A DNA stretch of 50,303 bases from Beijerinckia sp. L45. Its GTDB lineage: Bacteria; Pseudomonadota; Alphaproteobacteria; Rhizobiales; Beijerinckiaceae. The position numbers and the translations under genes were made by a program. Shown in pieces: positions 38,647 to 48,127 of the stretch. The notes under the pieces were generated by a model. The model was not told the DNA's origin and made no database searches. It was given only the letters and a program-made list of their open reading frames with translations. The stretch lies in the NCBI RefSeq assembly GCF_009765775.1, contig NZ_LMUU01000139.1, positions 36,517 through 86,819 of the forward strand, read 5' to 3'. Each line of letters begins with the position of its first letter. Position 1 is the stretch's first letter.

Positions 38647-39345
38647 TCACGCCCCGCGAAACACCCGCGCCGGGCCGCTGATCGCGAAATCGGCCAGCAC
38701 CGTCTCGCCGGCGATCGCCTTGGTGCCGAGGCCGACCAGAGGCCGGGCGCCGATGGGAAAGTAGACGTCGACGCGTGAGCCAAAGCGGATCAGGCCGAAG
38801 CGGACGCCCGCCCCCAACGTCTCGTTGACCTTGGTGAAGCAGACGATGCGCCGGGCGATGAGGCCGGCGATCTGCACCACGCCGAAGCGGCCGCGCGCGG
38901 TCTCGATGATGAGGGAGTTGCGCTCGTTGTCCTCGCTTGCCTTGTCGAGGTCGGCGTTGACGAAGAGGCCCGGCTTGTAGGCGATCTTGGCGATGCGACC
39001 GGCAACCGGCATGCGATTCACGTGGCAGTCGAACACCGACATGAAGACGGAAATGCGCTGCATCGGCTCGCCGCCGAGGCCGAGCTCCGGCGGCGGGATG
39101 TAGAAGCCGACGGAGGATACGATGCCGTCGGCCGGCGACACCACGATGTCCTCGCCGATCGGCGTCTGGCGCACCGGATCGCGGAAGAAATAGATGCACC
39201 AGCAGGTCAGGATCGCCCCGATCCAGCCGAGCGGCTCCCACAACCAGGCGAGGCCGATCGTCACCGCCGCGAAGATGGCGATGAAGACATAGCCTTCCGG
39301 ATGGACCGGCGAGATCTGCCGGCGGATGGAATCGATCATGGACAT
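38647..39345 (-). CDS. psd: Phosphatidylserine decarboxylase (short form)
   Basis: 232-aa Psd proenzyme, which converts phosphatidylserine to phosphatidylethanolamine. The [13 protein letters not shown] block contains the GS pair at which the chain self-cleaves to give the pyruvoyl serine. The catalytic [10 protein letters not shown] histidine motif and the [11 protein letters not shown] aspartate block are intact. Two hydrophobic segments at about 17-50 anchor it. Start at 39345 (MSMIDS) or 39339; neither has a clear ribosome site. This is the short form widespread in alphaproteobacteria. Confidence 0.95.
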   Translation of the reverse strand: MSMIDSIRRQISPVHPEGYVFIAIFAAVTIGLAWLWEPLGWIGAILTCWCIYFFRDPVRQTPIGEDIVVSPADGIVSSVGFYIPPPELGLGGEPMQRISVFMSVFDCHVNRMPVAGRIAKIAYKPGLFVNADLDKASEDNERNSLIIETARGRFGVVQIAGLIARRIVCFTKVNETLGAGVRFGLIRFGSRVDVYFPIGARPLVGLGTKAIAGETVLADFAISGPARVFRGA

Positions 39346-39365
39346 GGAGCGGTGCTTTCGTGGGT

Positions 39366-39406
39366 CAGCCTGCTTCTCCCGCAAGCGGGAGACGGAGTCC
39401 AGGCTG
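39366..39406. repeat. Palindromic repeat, family B (copy 2)
   Basis: The core TCTCCCGC-AA-GCGGGAGA at 39375-39392 is identical to the one at 15436-15453. It is enclosed by a second inverted pair, CAGCCTG (39366-39372) and CAGGCTG (39400-39406). It fills the 66-nt gap between the Atm1-type gene and psd, which are co-directional. Confidence 0.8.
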
Positions 39407-39411
39407 CCGAA

Positions 39412-41358
39412 TTACCCGGAGACGGAGACCTTATCGCGCTCGGCGATGCGGTCGTCATCGACATCACCGTCCAGCTTCGGCGCGCCGTCGGCGGCAAGCG
39501 CGCGGCGCAGCGTCTCCTCCGCCTCGTCGACCTGGTGCTGGCGGTCCCACATCGCGGCATAGACCGCCTTGCGATCGAGGAGGCTTTCGTGCGTGCCACG
39601 CTCGACGATGACGCCGGCATCGAGCACCAGAATCTCGTCGGCGTCGACAATGGTGGAGAGGCGATGGGCGATGACCAAGGTGGTTCGCCCCCGCGCGACG
39701 CTCTCCAGCGACGACTGGATCTCACGCTCGGTCAGCGAATCGAGCGCGGATGTCGCCTCGTCCAAAATCAGGATCGGCGGCGCTTTCAAAATCGTACGGG
39801 CGATGGCGACGCGCTGCTTCTCGCCGCCGGACAGCTTGAGGCCGCGCTCGCCGACCTGGGCCTCGAAACCGCCCGGCGCCAGTTCGATGAAACGATCGAT
39901 CTGGGCCAGCCGCGCCGCCTCGCGCACTTCGGCGTCGCTGGCATCCCAGCGGCCGTAGCGGATGTTGTAGGCGATGCTGTCGTTGAACAGCACGGTATCC
40001 TGCGGCACCATCCCGATGTTTTGCCGGAGCGAGGCCTGGGTGACGGCGTTGATGTCCTGCCCGTCGATGGTGATCCGACCCGACGCCGGTTCGTAGAAGC
40101 GGAACATCAGGCGGGAGATGGTCGACTTGCCGGCGCCCGAGGGGCCAACGATCGCTACCGTCTTGCCCGGCGGCACCTCGAAGGACACACCTTTCAAAAT
40201 CTCGCGCTCGCGCTCGTAGCGAAACACGACGTTCTCGAAGCGGACATGCCCTTCGCTGACGCGGAGCACGGGGGCGTCCGGCTTGTCCTTGATCTCGGCG
40301 TTCTGCCCGAGCACGTCGAACATCATCTCGATGTCGATCGTCGCCTGCTTCACCTCGCGGTAGACCATGCCCATGAAGTTGAGCGGCTGGTAGAGCTGGA
40401 TCATCATCGCGTTGACGAGCACGAAGTCGCCGACGCTGTGGGTGCCGTTGCGGATGCCCATGATGCTCATCATCATCACCGCCGTCAGCCCGACGGTGAA
40501 GATCACCGCCTGCCCCGCGTTGAGCAGGGTCAGCGACGTGTAGGTCTTGATGCTCATCGCCTCGTAGCGCGCCATCGAGCGGTCGTAGCGCTGCGCCTCG
40601 CGCGCCTCGGCGCCGAAATATTTGACCGTCTCGTAATTCAGCAGGCTGTCGATCGCCTTGGTATTGGCGTCGGTGTCGCTCTCGTTCATCGAGCGGCGGA
40701 TCGACATCCGCCAGTTCGTCGCGACGAAGGTGTAGGCGAGATAGACCAGGATCATCCCCAGCACGACGGCAACATAGGTAATGTCGAACTGGAAGAACAA
40801 CACCACCAGGATCAGCACGAACTCGACCGCCGTCGGCACGGCGGTCAGCATGATGACGCGGACGATCGTTTCGATGGCGTTGCGGCCGCGCTCCAGCACG
40901 CGGGTCAGGCCGCCGGTCTTGCGCTCCAGGTGGAAGCGCAGCGACAGCTGGTGCAGATGGACGAACACCTCCTGCGCCAGGCGGCGCACGGCGTTCATCG
41001 CCACGGCCGCGAACAGCGCGTCGCGCGCCTGCGTCGCCAGGCTCATTAACACCCTTAACAGGCCATAGAGCACGGTGAGGGTCAGCGGCCCCAGCAGCAG
41101 GCCGAACAAGGCGTGGGTGCCATGGCCCTGCTGGGCGCCGGTCACGGCGTCGGTCGCCCACTTGAAGGCATACGGCACAGCAACGGTGATGAGCTTGCCG
41201 ACCAGCATGAGGCCGAAGGCGCCGTAGATCCGTATGCGGAGGTCGGCGCGGGTCGAGGGCCAGACGTAGGGCAGCAGCTTGCGCATCATGTCGCCGAAGC
41301 GCGGGTTTACCGCAGGCTTAAGCGCGCGATCGAAAGGGGACGGTGACAAGGAAGCCAT
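39412..41358 (-). CDS. Atm1-type ABC exporter (fused membrane and ATPase domains)
   Basis: 648-aa half-transporter of the Atm1/HMT1 (ABCB7) family, which exports glutathione-linked compounds and supports Fe-S and metal homeostasis. Six predicted helices (about 40-330) include the family region LYQPLNFMGMVYREVKQATID that binds glutathione derivatives in related structures. ATPase domain: Walker A GPSGAGKST, signature LSGGEKQR, Walker B ILILDEATSALD, H-loop VIAHRLST. It works as a homodimer. The acidic tail is longer than usual. Confidence 0.93.
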   Translation of the reverse strand: MASLSPSPFDRALKPAVNPRFGDMMRKLLPYVWPSTRADLRIRIYGAFGLMLVGKLITVAVPYAFKWATDAVTGAQQGHGTHALFGLLLGPLTLTVLYGLLRVLMSLATQARDALFAAVAMNAVRRLAQEVFVHLHQLSLRFHLERKTGGLTRVLERGRNAIETIVRVIMLTAVPTAVEFVLILVVLFFQFDITYVAVVLGMILVYLAYTFVATNWRMSIRRSMNESDTDANTKAIDSLLNYETVKYFGAEAREAQRYDRSMARYEAMSIKTYTSLTLLNAGQAVIFTVGLTAVMMMSIMGIRNGTHSVGDFVLVNAMMIQLYQPLNFMGMVYREVKQATIDIEMMFDVLGQNAEIKDKPDAPVLRVSEGHVRFENVVFRYEREREILKGVSFEVPPGKTVAIVGPSGAGKSTISRLMFRFYEPASGRITIDGQDINAVTQASLRQNIGMVPQDTVLFNDSIAYNIRYGRWDASDAEVREAARLAQIDRFIELAPGGFEAQVGERGLKLSGGEKQRVAIARTILKAPPILILDEATSALDSLTEREIQSSLESVARGRTTLVIAHRLSTIVDADEILVLDAGVIVERGTHESLLDRKAVYAAMWDRQHQVDEAEETLRRALAADGAPKLDGDVDDDRIAERDKVSVSG

Positions 41359-41485
41359 TCAAACCGAACATGAGATTGCGGAAGGCCCAGCCGCCGAACG
41401 GTCAGAGCGTGACGACACAGCGAGGCTCTGCCGCACCCGATATAGGGCGGCTCTGTTGCTTTCGCATCATTCGAATCTGCGGCGA

Positions 41486-42694
41486 TCAGTCGTTCTGCGG
41501 CGGAAGCACGAAAACCTGGCCCGGATAAATCAGGCTGGGGTTGCGGATCTGCGTCACGTTGGCGGCATAGATCCGGGTGTAGCGCCGGCCCTGCCCGAGA
41601 CGCACACGGCTGATGTCCCACAGATTGTCGCCGCTGTGCACCATGGCGGTGCTTACCTCGTCGATGACGGCGTCGGTCACCGAGGACGTCTTCACCTCAA
41701 CCGGCCCAGGCGTCGCGAGAGATGCGACCGTCGCCGGCTTCGGGGCGCTGTTGGCCTCGGCCATCGCAACCGGCACGTCGAACGGGACCTCGACCCTGGC
41801 CGCGACCTGGGCCCCGGCAGCGGCGTCGGCACGCACGACATAATGGCCGCCGGTCAGGCCTTTCTTGATCTTGACCGACCAGTTGCCGTCGCCGCCTGCG
41901 GTGACTTCGGCGAGATGGCTGTTGTTGAGATAGACGTGAAGCTTGGTACCGGGCGCGGCAGCACCCGATGCAAAAAAGCCGTTGCCGTTTTCCAGCTCGA
42001 CCGAGCGGACCGCCAAGCCGGCCTCCTTCGCGAAGGCCGTCTGCGGCTTGAAGGGCTGCGCATCCGACGTGGCCGCGGCGAGGGCTCGCTGCACCGCGCC
42101 TTCGGGACCATTCTTGCTCGCGGGCGTCAGGCCCGGCATCGCGATCGGCGGCGGCGACATCAGCTTCGTTGCGCGGCCCGGCTCGGCCATCGCAACGACG
42201 ACTTGGCCTTTGCCCTTCACAGGGACCGAGACGGCGACGCTCTGTGTCGATTCGGACGGCGCGGCACCCTGCTGGCGCAGGCTCAGGGCATAGTCGCCCG
42301 GCCTCAGCGTCGGTGGCAGCATGACGAAATGGCCGTTGGCGTCGGTCGGCGCCTGCGCGATAACCTTGCCGGCATCCATGAGTTCGACCGAGGAATTGGG
42401 CGCCCCCTGCCCGGCCAGAACGCTCTCGCCGGTCGGCTCGACACGGACGACGTCGAAATGCGGGACATCGGCCGGCGGTGCCGCGGCTTTGGTCTTAGCC
42501 GCATCCGCCGTGCGTGCCGTCGCTTCGATGCTGGACGGCGTGACCGGAGGGGTGGCCGGGGACGGCGCGACAAGGGCGGCGATCGTCGAGTCCGCGGTCC
42601 GATGCGCCCGCAACCCGTAGGCGCCGAGCACGATCGCGACGCCGACGATCACGAAGCCCGTGACGATGGCCCACCTTTTGGATGGTGTGAGCAC
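41486..42694 (-). CDS. LysM-domain envelope protein with Ig-like modules
   Basis: 402-aa protein. One N-terminal membrane anchor (about 9-30), an Ala/Pro-rich stretch, two Ig/CARDB-like modules (PTGESVLAGQGAPNSSVEL... and GNGFFASGAAAPGTKLHVYL...), each with a LxPGxY or GGHYVV end, then a C-terminal LysM domain (VHSGDNLWDISRVRLGQG...IYPGQVFVLPPQ) that binds peptidoglycan. It starts with GTG at 42694. It probably links the inner membrane to the wall; no catalytic domain is seen. Similar proteins are conserved in Bradyrhizobium-like bacteria. Confidence 0.88.
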   Translation of the reverse strand: MLTPSKRWAIVTGFVIVGVAIVLGAYGLRAHRTADSTIAALVAPSPATPPVTPSSIEATARTADAAKTKAAAPPADVPHFDVVRVEPTGESVLAGQGAPNSSVELMDAGKVIAQAPTDANGHFVMLPPTLRPGDYALSLRQQGAAPSESTQSVAVSVPVKGKGQVVVAMAEPGRATKLMSPPPIAMPGLTPASKNGPEGAVQRALAAATSDAQPFKPQTAFAKEAGLAVRSVELENGNGFFASGAAAPGTKLHVYLNNSHLAEVTAGGDGNWSVKIKKGLTGGHYVVRADAAAGAQVAARVEVPFDVPVAMAEANSAPKPATVASLATPGPVEVKTSSVTDAVIDEVSTAMVHSGDNLWDISRVRLGQGRRYTRIYAANVTQIRNPSLIYPGQVFVLPPQND

Positions 42695-42820
42695 GCTAAA
42701 AGTCCCCCAGCCGGGTCGAGTTCTTCCGGCCGGTCATATTTCCACATCTCTTGCAGCTTACCAAGAGCTTGCAGCATAGAGCTAAAGAACGATTTGGCCG
42801 CTATACACGAAAGGCACGCG

Positions 42821-43468
42821 ATGTTTGATTCTGATACCGGGGTTCAATCGTTGGAGAAGCCACAAGCAACGCCGTTCAAGAACATCTGCGTCTATTGCGG
42901 CTCCGCCGGCGGCACGGATCCGCTGTTTCTTGCGGCGGCCAAGGCGTTCGGCGCGCAGATGGCGGCAGAAGGAATCGGCCTCGTCTATGGCGGTGGCGGT
43001 CGCGGCATGATGGGCGCGACGGCGCGCGCGGTGATCGAGGCCGGCGGCCATGTCACCGGCATCATCCCGGATTTCCTCACCGACAACGACGCGATGCTGG
43101 TCGAAGCCCAGGAACTCAACGTCGTTCCGGACATGCACACCCGCAAGCGGCTGATGTTCGAACAGTCCGACGCCTTCGTGGCCCTGCCCGGCGGCATCGG
43201 GACCCTGGAGGAGCTGGTGGAGCAGCTGACCTGGCTGCAGCTCGAGCGCCACACCAAGCCCGTGCTGATCGCCGATATCGGCGGCTTCTGGCGCCCGCTG
43301 CTCGCGCTGTTCGAGCACATGCGCGAGATGGGGTTCATTCCGCCGACCCTGGAGGTCCGCTATCTCGTCGCCGAGACGTGGGAGGATATTTTGCCGATGC
43401 TGACCGCGGCGGCCGAGCGCAACGCGGCGCTGGGGTTGAAGAAAGAGACGGTCGACAGCCGGCTGTAA
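42821..43468 (+). CDS. LOG-family nucleotide 5'-monophosphate phosphoribohydrolase
   Basis: 215-aa Lonely-Guy (TIGR00730) protein that releases the base from nucleoside monophosphates; in plants and some bacteria this yields free cytokinins. The two signatures GGGGRGMMGATA and PGGIGTLEE are intact. An N-terminal extension of about 20 residues precedes the usual ICVYCGS. The ATG at 42821 follows AAAGG. Function as a cytokinin producer is not implied by sequence alone. It is convergent with the GNAT gene, with a palindromic repeat between them. Confidence 0.94.
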   Translation: MFDSDTGVQSLEKPQATPFKNICVYCGSAGGTDPLFLAAAKAFGAQMAAEGIGLVYGGGGRGMMGATARAVIEAGGHVTGIIPDFLTDNDAMLVEAQELNVVPDMHTRKRLMFEQSDAFVALPGGIGTLEELVEQLTWLQLERHTKPVLIADIGGFWRPLLALFEHMREMGFIPPTLEVRYLVAETWEDILPMLTAAAERNAALGLKKETVDSRL

Positions 43469-43470
43469 CC

Positions 43471-43584
43471 GTCATTCCGGAGCGCGCCGGAGGCGTGAGC
43501 CCGGAACCGATGCGCTTACATACGTGACGACGGAAAGACCGCCGCACACCGGTTCCGGGTGCGGCTCCGCCGCCCCGGAATGAC
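43471..43584. repeat. Palindromic repeat, family C (copy 2, long form)
   Basis: Outer arms GTCATTCCGG (43471-43480) and CCGGAATGAC (43575-43584), and an inner pair CCGGAACCG (43501-43509) and CGGTTCCGG (43550-43558). It occupies almost all of the 119-nt gap between the convergent LOG and GNAT genes. It is related to the shorter copy at 10472-10514, which has the same convergent setting. Confidence 0.8.
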
Positions 43585-43587
43585 GTT

Positions 43588-44070
43588 CTACAGCGCCTTC
43601 TCCATCCGCGTGTTGCCGAGCCAGTAATCCCCGATCTCGACGGTCTGGCGATGCAGCGACATAAACCCCTTGGCGTCGAAGAACGGCTTGGCATTGTCGC
43701 TGGCCTCGACCGTCAGCTGCTTGGCGCCGCGTCCCGTCGCAAGCCGTTCGACCGCGTCGTAGAGCATCGAGCCGACGCCCTGCCGCGCCACCGCCGGATG
43801 CACGTAGAGCATGGCGATGGCGCCCGGCCCTTCCAGCGCGATGAAGCCGACGGGCGAGCCGCCGATCGTCGCGACGAGCGTCAGCGATGCTTCGAGACGC
43901 TCAAGAAAGCTCGGCTCGTCGGCGGCCGAAGCCCAGGCGTTGCGCTGTCCCTCGTCGTAATCCTCCTCGGCAAGCACATCGATGCTCTCCTGGAAGATCG
44001 CGGCGAGCAACGGCCCGTCGTCAGGCAGCATCGGGCGCAGCGCCGCCTCGGGAAACGCGGTGGCATTCAT
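43588..44070 (-). CDS. GNAT-family N-acetyltransferase
   Basis: 160-aa acetyltransferase of the GNAT fold. The acetyl-CoA-binding motif lies in [22 protein letters not shown] (V/I-x-P-x-x-R/Q-x-G-x-G/A pattern). Upstream strands VGFIALEG and IAMLYV and the C-terminal [10 protein letters not shown] block are typical. The acceptor substrate is unknown. The ATG at 44070 overlaps the cysS stop by 4 nt (ATGA), so it is co-translated with cysS. Confidence 0.93.
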   Translation of the reverse strand: MNATAFPEAALRPMLPDDGPLLAAIFQESIDVLAEEDYDEGQRNAWASAADEPSFLERLEASLTLVATIGGSPVGFIALEGPGAIAMLYVHPAVARQGVGSMLYDAVERLATGRGAKQLTVEASDNAKPFFDAKGFMSLHRQTVEIGDYWLGNTRMEKAL

Positions 44071-45404
44071 CGTTTGCTCTCCCAGCTCACCGAGCCGTCC
44101 CTGTTGTCTTTGACCGCGATGCCCAGCGCGCCGAGTTCGTCGCGGATCCGATCGGATTCCGCCCAGTTTTTCGCCGCGCGAGCCGCCTTGCGGCGCGCCA
44201 AAAGCTGTTCGAGTTCCGGCGACATCACCGGCTCGTCGCAGGGTTTTCCGGCGCAGGACAGGCCGAGCAGCGCAAGCGACCCTTTTAGGGCCGCAGGATC
44301 ACTCGTGCGCAAGGCATAGAGTTCGGCCAGGGCCCGCGGCGTGTTGAGGTCATCGGCAAGCGCCTCGATAAACGCGGCACTGGGGGGCGCCGCTTCGACG
44401 CCGGCAGCGGCCTTGGCGAAATCGTCGAGCGTGCGCTCCGCCTCGTCCAGCGCACGCACCGTGAAATCGATCGGCTGGCGGTAGTGCGTGCGCAGCATTG
44501 CGAGCCGCAGCGCGTCGCCCGACCAGGCGTGGTCACCGAACGACTTCGTCGCCCAGAGGTCGTGAATAGTGATGAAGTTTCCGACACTTTTGGACATCTT
44601 CTCACCCTCGACCTGAAGATGCCCGTTGTGCATCCAGACCTGCGCCATCAGGTCGTGGCCGAAGGCGCAGCAGCTTTGCGCGACCTCGTTCTCGTGGTGC
44701 GGGAACAGCAGATCGATGCCGCCGCCGTGGATGTCGAAGGTCTCGCCGAGGTGCTTCCAGCTCATCGCCGAGCATTCGAGATGCCAGCCAGGCCGACCGC
44801 GGCCCCACGGGCTATCCCAGCCCGGTTCATTCGGCGCCGCAGGCTTCCACAGCACGAAGTCGGTGGGATTGCGCTTGTAGGGCGCCACCTCGATGCGCGC
44901 GCCGGCGATCATCTCGTCGGTCGAGCGGTTCGACAACCTGCCGTAGGTCGGCATCGACGGCACGTCGAACAGCACATGGCCTTCGGCGGCATAGGCGTGC
45001 CCCCGCGCGATAAGGCGCTCCATGATCGCGATCATCGGCGCGATATGCTCAGTGGCCCGCGGTTCGATCGTCGGCGTGAGGCATCCGAGCGCTGTCGTGT
45101 CCTCGTGGAAGAACACGGTCATCTCGTCGGTCAGCACCTTGATCGGGATGCCTCGCTCGGCGGCGCGCGCGTTGATCTTGTCGTCGACGTCGGTGATGTT
45201 GCGGACGTAGGTGACGTGCTCGGCGCCAAACGTGTGGCGCAGCACACGGAACAGCACGTCGAAAACGATGAGCATGCGGCCGTTGCCGATGTGCAGCCGA
45301 TCATAGACGGTCGGACCGCAGGCATAGAGGCGCACGTTGGCCGGATCGAACGGCGTAAAATCCTCTTTCCGGCGTGTCAGCGTATTGTAGAGCCGCAGCG
45401 TCAT
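44067..45404 (-). CDS. cysS: Cysteinyl-tRNA synthetase
   Basis: 445-aa class I synthetase. The HIGH-type motif reads HIGN in [12 protein letters not shown], which is normal for this enzyme. KMSKS is in [10 protein letters not shown]. The zinc ligands are visible: Cys in [10 protein letters not shown], Cys in LECSAMS, and the His/Glu pair in [11 protein letters not shown]. Length is slightly below the E. coli enzyme. The start at 45404 gives [14 protein letters not shown]; an upstream in-frame start would add only five residues. The GNAT gene overlaps its end. Confidence 0.97.
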   Translation of the reverse strand: MTLRLYNTLTRRKEDFTPFDPANVRLYACGPTVYDRLHIGNGRMLIVFDVLFRVLRHTFGAEHVTYVRNITDVDDKINARAAERGIPIKVLTDEMTVFFHEDTTALGCLTPTIEPRATEHIAPMIAIMERLIARGHAYAAEGHVLFDVPSMPTYGRLSNRSTDEMIAGARIEVAPYKRNPTDFVLWKPAAPNEPGWDSPWGRGRPGWHLECSAMSWKHLGETFDIHGGGIDLLFPHHENEVAQSCCAFGHDLMAQVWMHNGHLQVEGEKMSKSVGNFITIHDLWATKSFGDHAWSGDALRLAMLRTHYRQPIDFTVRALDEAERTLDDFAKAAAGVEAAPPSAAFIEALADDLNTPRALAELYALRTSDPAALKGSLALLGLSCAGKPCDEPVMSPELEQLLARRKAARAAKNWAESDRIRDELGALGIAVKDNRDGSVSWESKR

Positions 45405-45584
45405 CGCACCCTGTTCCAACCCAGATTCAAGCCGCCGGCACGGCGGCGAACGCTGCGCACCATCGGGGGGCGACGCCGCATGTCAAGCACGGCACGCCGA
45501 AAGCGAGGCCGAACAGCCTTAACCACATCTTAAACGAAACGCGTGCAGACTGGGGTGTCGCGGTGAATCGTCCGAGTTTTCAGC

Positions 45585-45929
45585 ATGCCTGCCATTTTCC
45601 CAGAGTACCGTAAGCTCGTACAGGTCGCCCTCACGATTGCCGCAGCGCTCCTCGTTCTCGCGGCTATGCATTTTCCCGCACGCGCAGAAACCGACCGGCA
45701 TATGATCGTCATCCCCGCCTCGGACGGCTACGGGTTCGACGATTGCCTCAGCGGCAACAAGGCCTGCGGCAAGGTCATCGCCGACGCCTGGTGCGAAGCC
45801 CACGGCATGGCGGTCGCCCAATCCTACGGACGCGCCGACGACGTCACCGCCTCCGCCGTCGGCGTGGCGACTCCAAAGCTCGATCCCGGCTCCTTCATCG
45901 TGACCTGTTCCGAAACGGTTAAGCCTTAG
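45585..45929 (+). CDS. Small secreted protein, unknown function
   Basis: 114-aa protein with a signal peptide (hydrophobic VALTIAAALLVLAAMHFPARA, cleavage near residue 35). The mature part of about 80 residues has four cysteines (in DDCLSG, KACGK, DAWCEAHG and VTCSETV) that could form two disulfides. There is no recognised family. No good ribosome site precedes the ATG, so the start is uncertain. It is followed after 64 nt by another small secreted protein gene on the same strand. Confidence 0.68.
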   Translation: MPAIFPEYRKLVQVALTIAAALLVLAAMHFPARAETDRHMIVIPASDGYGFDDCLSGNKACGKVIADAWCEAHGMAVAQSYGRADDVTASAVGVATPKLDPGSFIVTCSETVKP

Positions 45930-45993
45930 ACTCCAACCGGCGGAACATTCCGTCTCTTCAAGCGATTGCGTCTGCACAACCTGGAGACGGACC

Positions 45994-46209
45994 ATGAAGA
46001 CGATTTTCGCAAGCATCATCCTGACGGCAGCAGCGTTCTCTTTCGCCGGGACCGCTGACGCGGCCGGTTGCATCAAGGGCGCGATCGTCGGCGGCGTTGC
46101 TGGTCACCTGGCCGGCCACGGCAAGATGGGCGCGGCTGCTGGCTGCGCCGTCGGCCACCACAACGCTTCGAAGAAGCAGCAGGCCGCCGATCAGGGTCAG
46201 CCCAAGTAA
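45994..46209 (+). CDS. Small secreted glycine-zipper-like protein
   Basis: 71-aa protein with a clear signal peptide (IFASIILTAAAFSFAGTADA, cleavage near residue 23). The mature part of about 48 residues is a Gly/Ala/His-rich segment (CIKGAIVGGVAGHLAGHG and GAAAGCAVGHH) resembling glycine-zipper peptides that insert in or associate with membranes, with two cysteines and a polar Lys/Gln tail. A strong ribosome site (GGAGACGG) precedes the ATG and a terminator follows, so it is a real, separately expressed gene. Function unknown. Confidence 0.75.
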   Translation: MKTIFASIILTAAAFSFAGTADAAGCIKGAIVGGVAGHLAGHGKMGAAAGCAVGHHNASKKQQAADQGQPK

Positions 46210-46233
46210 GCTGCCAAACGATTTCGATGAATC

Positions 46234-46265
46234 ATGCCGGTGCAGGCGACTGCATCGGCATTTTT
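46234..46265 (+). terminator. Rho-independent terminator
   Basis: A 12-bp stem (ATGCCGGTGCAG pairing with CTGCATCGGCAT, one G-T pair) with a GCGA loop runs into TTTTT. It lies 25 nt after the stop of the small glycine-zipper-like gene. Confidence 0.88.
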
Positions 46266-46280
46266 GTATCCGTCTCCGGC

Positions 46281-46805
46281 TCAACCCTTCGAAAAGTCGC
46301 CGCACCGCTGCACGTCCGTCGCGGTGCCCCAAGCCTGGACCGGCACGGTCGACGTCGAGTTCTTCGGCGAACCCTCGATCAGCTTGTCGGTATAGACCAT
46401 GTAGACGAGCACGTTGCGCTTGGCGTCGCAGCCGCGCACGATCTGCATGTGCTTGAAGAAGAACGACCGGCGCTCGCTGAACACGGTGTCACCCTGGGCG
46501 AACTTGTCCTTGAACTTGATCGCGCCATATTGCCGGCAGGCCAGCGAGACGTCGGACGTCTGCTCGGCAAGGCCGAGCGCGCCGGACAGCCCTCCCTTTT
46601 CCGGGACCGTGTAGTAGCAGGCGACGCCGTCGACCAGCGGATCATCGATCGCATAGGTCGCGAGTTTGTCGCTCGGCGTCAGCAATCGGAATTTCGTCGA
46701 TTCGCGGAAAATCAGGTCCGGCCCGCTGTCGGCGGCTGAGGCGACGCCTGCCGAACCCATCAGCAACAGAGCGATCGGGGCTGCGGCCTTGCGAATAGAC
46801 GTCAT
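46281..46805 (-). CDS. creA: CreA family secreted protein
   Basis: 174-aa CreA family protein with a signal peptide (about 1-23, SAGVASAAD). Family blocks: DPLVDGVACYYT, the DVSLACRQYG block, SERRSFFFKHMQIVRGCDAKRNVLVYMVYTDKLIEGSPKNS region and a late SFxxVP-like TVPVQAWG. Four cysteines are conserved. Function is unknown in any organism. The ATG at 46805 has GAGGAG at 8 nt; the open frame extending upstream is discarded. Confidence 0.9.
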   Translation of the reverse strand: MTSIRKAAAPIALLLMGSAGVASAADSGPDLIFRESTKFRLLTPSDKLATYAIDDPLVDGVACYYTVPEKGGLSGALGLAEQTSDVSLACRQYGAIKFKDKFAQGDTVFSERRSFFFKHMQIVRGCDAKRNVLVYMVYTDKLIEGSPKNSTSTVPVQAWGTATDVQRCGDFSKG

Positions 46806-47035
46806 TAATGGCTCCTCGTTGTGCCCAGCGGCGGTCCCAATATGGCGTCGGCCCACCTGTTGCAAAAGAGGCATGCGACGGCTCTAATCGCGGACGCGTG
46901 ATGGGAAGCCTTGTTTGCACCACGAAGCGATGATCATTCGCCGACACTTAACCGCGTTCGCCAGATTGCCGGCGGGGGCTGATTCGATGCTTTGCGAATG
47001 GCGCACGCCAAATCGCCTGCAGCGCTGAGGATTGA

Positions 47036-48127
47036 ATGCGCCTTCTCTCCACCGTCCGAGGTTTTGCGCGGCTTGAATGCGCGGCCGGCATCGCGCTCGC
47101 GCTGCTTCTTTCGGCGGTCGACCCCATGGCGGCGCACGCGCAGGCCATCGATTGCAACCGGCTGCAGCAGCAGATCGCGGCCGGCGGCGGTGGCGACAAT
47201 CGGGCGGCAGGTGCCGCGCGCAAGCAGAGCGCGGAACTCGCCCGCACCTCGGCCTATGCCCATCAGCTCGGCTGTGACCGCCAGCAGTTTCTCTTTTTCG
47301 GCGGCGCGCAGGCGCCACAGTGCGGCGGGCTGAATGCGCGGATCGCGCAAATGCAGGCCAACCTCGGCCAACTCCAGGCGGCGGGCGGCGGCGGCAATCG
47401 CGGCGACCTGATCGCACGGTTCAATGCCTATTGCCGCGGTGGCCAGCAAAGTGCGGCGCTTCAGCAGCCGCCAAGACAGCGCGGCTTTTTCGAATCGCTG
47501 TTCGGCGGCGGCGAAGAGCAGCGGCCGGCACAGCCTCCCGCGGATATGGCGCCGGCGCCGGGTGACGGCGCCGACGACGGCAACGATGTCGATGCGCACG
47601 GCGGCTCCCAGGCCGTCTGCGTCCGCACCTGCGACGGCGGCTTCTTCCCGATGAACATGTCGTCGCACCACGACCAGGATACGCTCAACGAATTGTGCAC
47701 GGCGCTCTGCCCCGGCACCCAGGCGGCCGTCTACACGCGCAATCCCAACAGCGAGATCAAGACCGCCGTCAGCCTCGACGGGACGCCCTACATGGACCTG
47801 CCGAACGCCCTGAAATTCCAGAAGAGTTTCGACTCGGCGTGCACCTGCCAGCCGGTCGGAAAGACCTGGGCCGAGGCGCTTGCGGGCGCGGAAACCGCGC
47901 TCGGCAGTCTGCGCAAGGGCGACATCATGGTGACGCCGGAGAAGGCCGCCGAAATGTCACGACCAAAAATGGACACCAAGACGCGCGCGGCCCTGATCGC
48001 CGCACCGCCGGCTGCCGTGCCAGCGCAGACCACGGCCACCGACGCCAAACCTGTCGATCAGGGCACGGACGTGACGGGCCCCGACGGCGTTACGCGGCAC
48101 GTCCGGACAGTCGGGCCGAAGCTCTAG
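47036..48127 (+). CDS. DUF2865 secreted protein
   Basis: 363-aa DUF2865 protein, a family largely restricted to Bradyrhizobium-like alphaproteobacteria. Signal peptide of about 36 residues ([20 protein letters not shown]). The mature part has a Gln/Gly-rich helical region (about 40-150) with CNRLQQQI, then the conserved cysteine-rich core [22 protein letters not shown] and [14 protein letters not shown]. Function unknown. Ribosome site GAGG. Its last 38 nt overlap the convergent gltX 3' end. Confidence 0.88.
   Translation: MRLLSTVRGFARLECAAGIALALLLSAVDPMAAHAQAIDCNRLQQQIAAGGGGDNRAAGAARKQSAELARTSAYAHQLGCDRQQFLFFGGAQAPQCGGLNARIAQMQANLGQLQAAGGGGNRGDLIARFNAYCRGGQQSAALQQPPRQRGFFESLFGGGEEQRPAQPPADMAPAPGDGADDGNDVDAHGGSQAVCVRTCDGGFFPMNMSSHHDQDTLNELCTALCPGTQAAVYTRNPNSEIKTAVSLDGTPYMDLPNALKFQKSFDSACTCQPVGKTWAEALAGAETALGSLRKGDIMVTPEKAAEMSRPKMDTKTRAALIAAPPAAVPAQTTATDAKPVDQGTDVTGPDGVTRHVRTVGPKL

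Noticed and set aside
39022-41049. 675-codon open frame on the plus strand opposite psd and the Atm1-type gene
   Set aside because: Same cause: antisense shadow of codon-biased genes, low-complexity His/Asp/Arg product and no ribosome site.
41279-42820. Long upstream extension in frame with the LOG gene
   Set aside because: It runs antisense through the LysM gene. The LOG family begins at 42821, where a ribosome site is present.
44067-45404. HIGN instead of HIGH in CysRS as a damaged active site
   Set aside because: HIGN is the normal form in cysteinyl-tRNA synthetases; the zinc ligands and KMSKS are intact.
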